Source: Sedimentisphaerales bacterium (GTDB lineage: Bacteria; Planctomycetota; Phycisphaerae; Sedimentisphaerales; UBA12454). From it: a DNA stretch of 45,477 nt. How positions within the stretch are numbered: position 1 is the first letter of the stretch; the number at the start of each line of letters is the position of its first letter. Below, one piece after another: positions 39,186 to 45,477 of this stretch. The notes under the pieces were generated by a model. It was not told the origin of the DNA and ran no database searches. It saw only the letters and a program-made list of their open reading frames with translations. Location: the NCBI GenBank assembly GCA_016930635.1, contig JAFGGI010000056.1:1-45477 (forward strand), written 5' to 3'. The position numbers were made by a program, and so were the translations under genes.

Positions 39186-41249
39186 CTATTTGCTAAAGAA
39201 AACCCTTATGATATCATTATATGTGATCAGTACAAACAGAACCCCTATCACCGCAAGACCGGCATAAGTCAGCCCCTCCTGTATTTTTATATGAACCGGA
39301 GAGCCTTTGACCTTTTCGATTATCAGCAAAACAATAAGCCCTCCGTCAAGTATAGGCAGCGGTAAAAAGTTCATAACCGCAAGACAGGCGCCGATAATAC
39401 CCATAAAATGCAGATATTGTATGATATCCTTTTCAGATATAATCTTTGAACTTGCCGCTATCATACCCACAGGACCCATAAGACTCTTATGACTTACACT
39501 GCCAACTATCAAACCTTTAAGTGTCATATATGTCTGTGCGATAAATTCCACGGTCTTCCTTGAGCCCATCGCCACTGCATCAAGAGTTCCATCTGCCCTG
39601 TAAAGCCTCGTCAATTCCCTAAAAGGCAATTCCTCTATAAGAATTGCTTTTGTGGCAGGAACCTGTTCAATTAGAGGTACTGCCAAAGTAATTTCTCCAT
39701 AGCTAAATTCGTCTGAATATCCCAGCCTGACTGTCTTGCCTCTATTCTCTTTCAGTGTCTCGAAAATATCAAAATAGTTTGCTACTTCTTTTTCCGCAAC
39801 ATAAGTTATCTTAGCCCCCCTCGGCAAAGCAGCCAAACCCGGCATGTCAACATTGCTCACTTTTGCCACTATAGCATGCTCTGTATCCAGCCCAACGCCA
39901 ATACCAATAACCACTCTTCCATCAGTTCCTTTTTTAGGAACAATTGTCGTTTCCACTAATTCATTTTTACGAAGCACTGTCATCCCGAGTTCTTTATCCG
40001 CATGAACCTTTGTAATAGTTCGTATTTCCTCATAAGTCGGATTAACAATATCGCCCGCCTGAATAATGATATCACCTGATTGCAGAGATTCGCTGGCAGC
40101 AGCATTAACAGAAGATATCTCAAGCCTTGGTATCAGGCCGTATATATGAGAAAGAGCGAAATCATTGCCATCTTCGTATTTTAAAGCAGCCGTAAACTCT
40201 GTTTTAAATTCCTTTACTACCGGCTTGTCCTGCCCAGGCCTTTGAAATGTCAATCTGACAGATGGCGCAAAAGTCCTCTTAAGTCTTTCGCCATATTGCC
40301 AATACTCCTCAACTTTTTCTCCATCAATAGCTGTTAAAACATCTCCCGGTTTTAGCCCCGTTTTGACATACAGTTCATCCGGACTCTGGACCTTTGCGAT
40401 TTCAGTCGAGATTGGACGCAGAACGCCAAAGCCTTTATATCCTGCCCCAGGCAGCTCCCGAGCGACAAGGGTAACGTCCTCAACAGCACCTTCTCTGCGT
40501 TTAACTTTCAACTGGACAGGTTCACCTTTGTTCGAAAGTGCCGCCGCAATGGCCATACCGCTAAAATCTATCCCACTTTCTCCATTAACCTCCAGTATCT
40601 CATCGCCCATATGCAGCCCGGCCTTATCCGCGGGGAACCCTTCCATAATATCACCGATAACTGCAGGAGGCATATTAATGCCTACCGTAAAGACTATAAC
40701 GAAAAATATTCCGGCAAGGATAATATTGAAGGTTACACCTGCTGCTGCAACTACTATACGTTTCCATATCGGCTTATTAACAAAAGATCTCGGATCATCA
40801 CTGGGTTTATCCGCCCCGACATCTTCCTGTCCGAGAAGCTTTACAAAACCGCCTATCGGAAATATTCTTAATTGGTATTCTGTTTCGCCGGCTTTACCGC
40901 CAATTGGAATACGCACACATAACAGGCCCAACTTATCAGGATCATTAGCCTTTTCTATCATCGTCGGCAGTATCCTTATTTGCAGGAAACCTTCGACTTT
41001 TTTGATCCCAATAACTACTGGCCCGAAACCTATCGCAAATGCTTCGACATTGATATCGCACAATTTACCCGAAACAAAATGACCCAGCTCATGAACAAAT
41101 ATAACGAAACCCAGACCGACAAAAGACAGAATGATACTGCTGCTCTTTTCAAAGTTGTCCGTAACAAGATAGATCACCGCCGCTATTATCACCAAAAGTA
41201 TCAGCGTATTAGTGAAATTCTTGCTTACTACCCTGTTTTGTTCAGACAT
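39186..41249 (-). CDS. rseP: RseP-type site-2 protease with expanded PDZ region (687 aa)
   Basis: Intramembrane zinc metalloprotease that cleaves membrane-bound anti-sigma factors or signal peptides. The zinc motif is FVHELGHFVSG (HELGH 53-57), with GFGPVV shortly after. The third ligand segment is NFLPLPILDGG (627-637) near the C-terminus, where RseP has NxxPxPxLDGG. Between them, where E. coli RseP (450 aa) has two PDZ domains, there are about four PDZ-like repeats. Their cores are DKAGLHMGDEILEVNGESG, KPGDVLTAIDGEK, QSGDIIIQAGDIV and PRGAKITYVAEKEV. An extra N-terminal helix (LILLVIIAAVIYLV) precedes the active-site helix. The gene starts inside the end of dxr (22-base overlap). Confidence 0.9.
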   Translation of the reverse strand: MSEQNRVVSKNFTNTLILLVIIAAVIYLVTDNFEKSSSIILSFVGLGFVIFVHELGHFVSGKLCDINVEAFAIGFGPVVIGIKKVEGFLQIRILPTMIEKANDPDKLGLLCVRIPIGGKAGETEYQLRIFPIGGFVKLLGQEDVGADKPSDDPRSFVNKPIWKRIVVAAAGVTFNIILAGIFFVIVFTVGINMPPAVIGDIMEGFPADKAGLHMGDEILEVNGESGIDFSGMAIAAALSNKGEPVQLKVKRREGAVEDVTLVARELPGAGYKGFGVLRPISTEIAKVQSPDELYVKTGLKPGDVLTAIDGEKVEEYWQYGERLKRTFAPSVRLTFQRPGQDKPVVKEFKTEFTAALKYEDGNDFALSHIYGLIPRLEISSVNAAASESLQSGDIIIQAGDIVNPTYEEIRTITKVHADKELGMTVLRKNELVETTIVPKKGTDGRVVIGIGVGLDTEHAIVAKVSNVDMPGLAALPRGAKITYVAEKEVANYFDIFETLKENRGKTVRLGYSDEFSYGEITLAVPLIEQVPATKAILIEELPFRELTRLYRADGTLDAVAMGSRKTVEFIAQTYMTLKGLIVGSVSHKSLMGPVGMIAASSKIISEKDIIQYLHFMGIIGACLAVMNFLPLPILDGGLIVLLIIEKVKGSPVHIKIQEGLTYAGLAVIGVLFVLITYNDIIRVFFSK

Positions 41250-42388
41250 CCTTTTACCTCATTTCTCGCCCAGTCATCGGCTAAGAGTAAATCGTCCAGT
41301 TTTGCTTCCGTCTTAACTGTATGCTTTTCAAGGCAGTGTTCGATAAGTTCGACTATATTAACAAATTTTATCCTTCCTGCCAGAAATTCTTCGATCGCTG
41401 CTTCATTGGCCGCGTTAAACACCGCTGTCGCTGTCCCGCCTGTTTTAGCCACCTGATAGCCGATTTTCAGCGCCCCAAACACATCCATATCAGGCTTTTC
41501 AAATGTCAATGACCCCATCTGCTCGAGCCGAAGAGGCTTTTGCCTCCCTTTGACCCTTTTCGGATACGTCAACGCATATTGTATCGGCAGACACATATCA
41601 GGCTCAGACATCTGCGCTATCACAGAACCATCAATAAACTCGACCATCGAATGAATGATCGACTCCGGATGGATCAGTATCTCAATTTTATCCACCGGCA
41701 CATCAAACAGCCATTTCGCTTCTATCACCTCCAGGGCCTTATTCATCATCGTTGCCGAATCTATCGTTATCTTCTTGCCCATATTCCACGTCGGATGAGC
41801 CAGTGCCTGCTCGATCGTCGCATTTTGTATTTCTTCAATACTCGCCCCGCGGAAAGGCCCGCCGCTGGCTGTAAGTATTATCCTGTTTATCTCACTAACA
41901 GCCCCTGCCTGCAATGCCTGAAAAACCGCCGAATGCTCACTGTCCACAGGCAATATTTGGGCACCGTTTTCCCTTGCCGTCTCGGTCAAAAGCTCACCAG
42001 CCACAACCAAAGGCTCCTTATTGGCAATAGCAAGTACCTTACCCGCCTTTGCCGCTGCCAATATAGCCGCCAGCCCTGCCACTCCGACAATGGCCCCTAT
42101 CACAATATCAACATCTTTTTGTGAGGCTGCCTTTATCAGCCCTTCACTGCCGCCAAGTATTTCTGTCTTACTTTCACCCAAAAGCTCTTTAAAGTTACCT
42201 ATCTTGTCAGGATTGGTAACCACTGCCATCTTAGGCCGGTACTTGGCGACTTGTTCAGCAAGCAGTTCGACATTGTTATGGCCGCTAAGCGCAAAAACCT
42301 CATAATCGGCGCCTAGCCGCTCTATTACGCGCAGGGCATTTGTGCCGATTGAGCCCGTTGAACCAAGTATAGATATTCTTTTCGCCAT
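41228..42388 (-). CDS. dxr: 1-deoxy-D-xylulose 5-phosphate reductoisomerase
   Basis: Second MEP step: rearranges and reduces DXP to MEP with NADPH; cytoplasmic. The NADPH-binding start is ISILGSTGSIGTNALRVI. LAIANKEPLVVAGELL, the metal-binding ILPVDSEHSAVFQAL, ILTASGGPFRG, HPTWNMGKKITIDSATMMNK and EVIEAKWLFDVPVDKIEILIHPES (broken here: EVIEAKWLF, IEILIHPES) follow. FNAANEAAIEEFLAGRI lies in the C-terminal domain. At 386 residues it is normal. The order dxr-rseP is common in bacteria. It diverges from fhs across a 281-bp gap. Confidence 0.97.
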   Translation of the reverse strand: MAKRISILGSTGSIGTNALRVIERLGADYEVFALSGHNNVELLAEQVAKYRPKMAVVTNPDKIGNFKELLGESKTEILGGSEGLIKAASQKDVDIVIGAIVGVAGLAAILAAAKAGKVLAIANKEPLVVAGELLTETARENGAQILPVDSEHSAVFQALQAGAVSEINRIILTASGGPFRGASIEEIQNATIEQALAHPTWNMGKKITIDSATMMNKALEVIEAKWLFDVPVDKIEILIHPESIIHSMVEFIDGSVIAQMSEPDMCLPIQYALTYPKRVKGRQKPLRLEQMGSLTFEKPDMDVFGALKIGYQVAKTGGTATAVFNAANEAAIEEFLAGRIKFVNIVELIEHCLEKHTVKTEAKLDDLLLADDWARNEVKGCLNKTG

Positions 42389-42607
42389 ATATAATTTTCG
42401 GCTAATTATACATTAATAAAGAATTTTTGGCACTATTTTGCTCAAATCCGGACAAATTCCTCACTCCAAAGCGGACAAATGCTATCTCCAATGCAAACAG
42501 GGGTAAAACTAATTATTTTTACGCTGAAATACCCCCTAAGTTCACCCAAAACGTGCAAAACTCATAAATTCAGGCTCCATAATAGCCGATTAAATAGTGA
42601 TATATGA

Positions 42608-42671
42608 CCTCGCACCTTTAAAAAGTGCGGGGCTAATGAAAAGATAAAATGACATAGAAAAGGTGCGGGGT
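42608..42671 (+). promoter_or_regulatory. Inverted-repeat leader element of fhs (site 3), with two alternative stems
   Basis: Left arm CCTCGCACCTTT (42608-42619) can pair over 12 bp (one G-U) with AAAGGTGCGGGG (42659-42670), which contains the Shine-Dalgarno and the first base of the GTG start. The left arm can instead pair over 8 bp with an extra copy, GTGCGGGG (42625-42632), to make a short local hairpin that would leave the start free. No upstream gene ends here (dxr is divergent). A five-codon ORF (42604-42621) spans the left arm. Confidence 0.6.
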
Positions 42672-44436
42672 GAAGTTAGACCCTACAAAACTACAGGACT
42701 GGCAGATAGCCGAAATTGCCGAGGAAAACGCCAAACCGATCAGTGATCTTGCTCGAGAACTCGGCCTCAAAGCCGACGAGGTTATTTACGCCGGGCGGTT
42801 ATTGGCCAAGATAGATTATAAAAAGGTCGTCAAACGTCTCGGCTCACATCAGCGGGCAAAATACATTGACGTTACCGCGATAACCCCTACCCCGCTGGGC
42901 GAGGGCAAGACAACAACTACGATAGGTCTGATTGACGGCCTGGCCCAGATCGGCAAAAAACCATGCGGTGCGATCCGCCAGCCAAGCAGCGGCCCGACAT
43001 TCAACATCAAAGGTTCTGCCGCAGGCGGAGGTTTGAGCCAATGCGTACCTTTGGTGCCACTTTCCATCAGGTTGACAGGCGACATCAATTCCGTCACGAA
43101 TGCCCATAATCTTGCGATGGTTGCTCTTACCAGCAGGATGCAGCACGAGAACAATTACGACGATGCCAGACTTGCCAGGAGCGGCTTGAATCGGCTCGAC
43201 ATTGACCCTAAAACGGTACAGATGAAATGGGTAATGGATTTTTGTGCCCAGGCCCTCAGGGATATAATCATCGGCCGAGGCGGTAAGATGGACGGCTTTG
43301 AGATGAAGTCCGGCTTTGCGATATCCGCATCGAGCGAGTTAATGGCCATTTTAGCAGTCTCCACCGGCCTTACGGATATGCGTAAAAGGATCGCAAAAAT
43401 TGTCGTCGCCTATGACAAAAAAGGCAACGAGGTCACAACCGCAGACCTCGAAGTCGATGGAGCGATGACTGCCTGGATGGCCGAAGCGATAAATCCGAAT
43501 TTACTGCAGACAATCGAAGGCAATCCTGTTTTTGTCCATGCCGGCCCGTTCGCAAATATCGCTATAGGCCAAAGCTCCATAATGGCTGATATGCTCGGAA
43601 CTAAGCTTGCCGACTACCATGTAACTGAAAGCGGTTTCGCAGCGGATATCGGATTTGAAAAGTTCTGGAACCTCAAGTGCCGGATGTCAGGACTCGTACC
43701 CAATGCCGTGGTCATCGTGGCAACAATACGAGCCTTGAAAATGCATGGTGGAGGTCCCGCCGTAAAGCCCGGCATTGAACTGAGCGAAGAATATACCAAA
43801 GAACATTTGCCGCTCGTTGCAAAAGGTTGCGAAAACCTCATCGCTCATATAGAGATCGTCAAAAAGAGCGGAATCAAGCCTGTCGTGTGCGTCAACAGCT
43901 TTTCTACAGATACAAAATCTGAAACCGAATTGGTCAGAAAGGTAGCTGAAGAAAACGGTGCTTTATGTGCCGTCTCCGACCACTGGCTAAGAGGTGGCAA
44001 AGGTGCAAAGGAATTGGCCGAGGCTGTTGTAGAAGCATGCGAGCATGAGGAACAGAACTTTAAATTTCTGTATGCACCCGAAATGCCGCTGCGAAAGAAA
44101 ATTTTACGCATCGCAAAAGAGATTTACGGTGCGGCACATGTCAAATATTCAGCCCACGCATTAGAAAAGGCCAAGGCCATCGAACATGACCCTGAGGCAC
44201 AAAAGCTCGGCACCTGTATGGCCAAGACACATCTTTCACTGTCACACGACCCGAATATAAAGGGTCGGCCAAAAGACTGGACACTTCCTGTAAAAGACAT
44301 TATCATCTACAAAGGCGCCGGCCTGGTAGTCCCGGTCATAGGCGATATTAAGCTTATGCCCGGCACGGCCTCGAACCCGGCATTCAGGAAAATTGATGTT
44401 GATGTTAAAACAGGAAAAGTAAAAGGACTGTTTTAA
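42670..44436 (+). CDS. fhs: Formate--tetrahydrofolate ligase
   Basis: ATP-dependent formation of 10-formyl-THF from formate and THF; cytoplasmic, the entry of formate into folate one-carbon metabolism or the methyl branch of the Wood-Ljungdahl pathway. The P-loop is TPTPLGEGKTTTTIGL (GEGKTT 77-82). AIRQPSSGPTFNIKGSAAGG, RLTGDINSVTNAHNLAMVAL, FVHAGPFANIAIGQSS and IVATIRALKMHGGG are present. The RQPS...GPTFNIKG wording differs from the common bacterial REPSLGP type. The protein is 588 residues, above the usual 555-560. It starts with GTG in the right arm of the repeat leader. folD follows. Whether this organism runs a full acetyl-CoA pathway cannot be told from this window. Confidence 0.96.
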   Translation: MKLDPTKLQDWQIAEIAEENAKPISDLARELGLKADEVIYAGRLLAKIDYKKVVKRLGSHQRAKYIDVTAITPTPLGEGKTTTTIGLIDGLAQIGKKPCGAIRQPSSGPTFNIKGSAAGGGLSQCVPLVPLSIRLTGDINSVTNAHNLAMVALTSRMQHENNYDDARLARSGLNRLDIDPKTVQMKWVMDFCAQALRDIIIGRGGKMDGFEMKSGFAISASSELMAILAVSTGLTDMRKRIAKIVVAYDKKGNEVTTADLEVDGAMTAWMAEAINPNLLQTIEGNPVFVHAGPFANIAIGQSSIMADMLGTKLADYHVTESGFAADIGFEKFWNLKCRMSGLVPNAVVIVATIRALKMHGGGPAVKPGIELSEEYTKEHLPLVAKGCENLIAHIEIVKKSGIKPVVCVNSFSTDTKSETELVRKVAEENGALCAVSDHWLRGGKGAKELAEAVVEACEHEEQNFKFLYAPEMPLRKKILRIAKEIYGAAHVKYSAHALEKAKAIEHDPEAQKLGTCMAKTHLSLSHDPNIKGRPKDWTLPVKDIIIYKGAGLVVPVIGDIKLMPGTASNPAFRKIDVDVKTGKVKGLF

Positions 44437-44477
44437 AAAAATTAAAACTCAAAAATAAAAAATCAAAATTGTGGAAA

Positions 44478-44502
44478 CGGCCTTCGGCCGAGATTGTTTT
44501 TT
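44478..44502 (+). terminator. Weak terminator-like hairpin between fhs and folD
   Basis: CGGCC (44478-44482), TTC loop, GGCCG (44486-44490), then AGATTG and a run of six T residues. The stem is only five base pairs and the T-run is displaced by six bases, so partial termination at best. Confidence 0.35.
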
Positions 44503-44540
44503 GCTTTCTATATGTCCTTTTTAGTTAATGGAGTGTTAAG

Positions 44541-45428
44541 ATGTCAGCCAAAATCATCGACGGCAAACAAATTGCTTCTGATATCAGAAATGAGCTAAAA
44601 GCCGAGGTTGAAAAACTGAAAACAAAGAACATCGTTCCAGGTCTGGGCGTAATCCTCGTCGGTACTGATGCCGCATCTATATCTTACGTAACAGCAAAGG
44701 AAAAGGCCTGCGCTGATATCGGTATCTATTCAGATGATAACCGTCTTAATGAAAATACAAGCGAAAAAGACCTGCTGGCATTGATCGACAAGATGAACAA
44801 GGACCCGAAAATCAATGGTATTCTTGTCCAACTGCCATTGCCGAAGCATATAGACGAAGAGAAGGTCTTATTAGCAATCGACCCGGTAAAAGACGTGGAT
44901 GGTTTTCATCCCGTAAGCATCGGAAAGATGGTTACAGGTCAAAAGGCATTTATATCCTGTACGCCTCACGGCGTTTTACAACTGCTGATCCGCAGCGGCG
45001 TAAAACTCGAAGGTGCCGAGGTAGTAATCGTAGGCAGGAGCAACATCGTAGGCAAACCTCTTGCAAATCTGCTTATGCAAAAATCCGATATGGGCAACGC
45101 AACTGTTACCGTCTGTCATACGCGGACGAAGGACATTGCAAGCCATACAAAAAGGGCTGATATTGTCATTGCCGCGGCGGGAAGGCCCAATACCATCACA
45201 GCCGATATGATAAAGGCCGGTGCCGCTGTCATCGATGTCGGTATAAACAGGGTTGAAGATGCCACTAAAAAGAGGGGTTACAGGCTCATAGGCGATGTTG
45301 ACTTTGAAAATGTCAGCAAAAAGGCCGGTTTTATCACACCTGTGCCGGGCGGGGTCGGGCCTATGACCATTACAATGCTGCTTTATAACACCGTGGAAAG
45401 TGCGAAAATAGCCAACGGTCTTGTCTAA
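44541..45428 (+). CDS. folD: Bifunctional methylene-THF dehydrogenase / methenyl-THF cyclohydrolase
   Basis: Interconverts 5,10-methylene-, methenyl- and 10-formyl-THF with NADP(H); cytoplasmic, continuing directly from the Fhs product. Visible motifs are GLGVILVGTDAASISYVTAK (catalytic region with Tyr and Lys in SYVTAKEKAC), GILVQLPLPKHID, PVKDVDGFHPVSIGKM, CTPHGVLQLL, the Rossmann block VVIVGRSNIVGKPLANLLMQ and the C-terminal TPVPGGVGPMTITMLL. At 295 residues it is normal. The start has a GGAG-type Shine-Dalgarno (TGGAGTG). The pairing with fhs supports active folate one-carbon metabolism. Confidence 0.97.
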   Translation: MSAKIIDGKQIASDIRNELKAEVEKLKTKNIVPGLGVILVGTDAASISYVTAKEKACADIGIYSDDNRLNENTSEKDLLALIDKMNKDPKINGILVQLPLPKHIDEEKVLLAIDPVKDVDGFHPVSIGKMVTGQKAFISCTPHGVLQLLIRSGVKLEGAEVVIVGRSNIVGKPLANLLMQKSDMGNATVTVCHTRTKDIASHTKRADIVIAAAGRPNTITADMIKAGAAVIDVGINRVEDATKKRGYRLIGDVDFENVSKKAGFITPVPGGVGPMTITMLLYNTVESAKIANGLV

Positions 45429-45477
45429 TAATTACTTATTAATCACTTAAGTGCCCCCCTGTTGTATCCGATATATA

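Noticed and set aside
40363-41082. A long plus-strand open frame (239 codons) opposite rseP
   Set aside because: It is antisense to a well-supported protease gene with all motifs, and its Ser/Pro/Ile-rich translation has no recognisable domain.
8992-42455. Shared 12-mer AAATCCGGACAA upstream of gap (8992) and in the dxr/fhs gap (42444)
   Set aside because: In a 45-kb window many 12-base matches are expected by chance, and there is no palindrome or shared flanking sequence.
42389-42669. Possible THF riboswitch upstream of fhs
   Set aside because: I see no match to the conserved THF-riboswitch core; the structure visible is the inverted-repeat leader instead.
1-45477. tRNA or rRNA genes, CRISPR arrays, transposases, phage genes
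   Set aside because: The larger intergenic gaps (12216-12779, 15873-16220, 42389-42669, 17571-17748, 15015-15203) were read for cloverleaf ends, regular spacers or transposase-like frames; none was found.

Overview
The window looks like a chromosomal segment of an anaerobic planctomycete, probably class Phycisphaerae (Sedimentisphaerales-like). This is inferred from marker types, not from a tree: secreted dockerin proteins with a Cys-rich CWxC linker, a PEP-CTERM protein built of HAF-type repeats, a non-canonical FtsZ/tubulin homologue, FeoAB, and formate-THF ligase with FolD. Gene density is high. I saw no tRNA, rRNA, CRISPR array, transposase or phage gene.

Layout. 1-2304: three tandem paralogous secreted cohesin-like/dockerin proteins, the first cut by the window edge. 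2418-8987: cobalamin adenosyltransferase, IspD, an unrecognised protein on the minus strand, a TPR lipoprotein (BamD-like), TilS and a prolyl-oligopeptidase lipoprotein. 9124-12215: lower glycolysis (gap, an enlarged NDK-like protein, pgk) with clear terminators. 12216-15014: an accessory patch with intergenic repeats, a HAF/PEP-CTERM protein and a leucine-rich-repeat protein. 15204-17570: rpe and an FtsZ/tubulin-family protein with a long basic tail. 17749-29562: a long plus-strand run, accD, hisC, hisB, ispF, cysS, ruvC, a cystathionine gamma-synthase, ruvA, ruvB, an amidase, a ZIP transporter, manA, a NusG paralogue and a small membrane protein. 29554-32303 (minus): DtxR-type regulator, feoA and feoB behind a palindromic operator. 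32453-39174: a surface-glycan cluster. 39186-42388 (minus): dxr and an enlarged RseP. 42670-45428: fhs and folD.

Working together. ispD, ispF and dxr give three steps of the MEP isoprenoid pathway. gap/pgk/rpe are central carbon metabolism, and fhs/folD are folate one-carbon metabolism. ruvCAB form the Holliday-junction resolvasome. The GT39-like, flippase-like, GT9, GT4, GT2 and methyltransferase genes, perhaps with manA, suggest cell-surface glycan synthesis.

Two observations stand out. First, a bipartite inverted-repeat leader occurs before three unrelated genes (ruvC, the GT9 gene, fhs). Its left arm begins ATGAATCCCGCACCTT or similar; its right arm, AAGGTGCGGG, carries the Shine-Dalgarno and start codon. 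In two cases the left arm lies exactly at the upstream gene's stop codon, suggesting a translational-coupling switch. Second, the FtsZ/tubulin homologue carries an N-terminal tail of about 70 residues with 26 Arg/Lys and no acidic residue, has an altered T7 catalytic loop and lacks an FtsZ C-terminal peptide.
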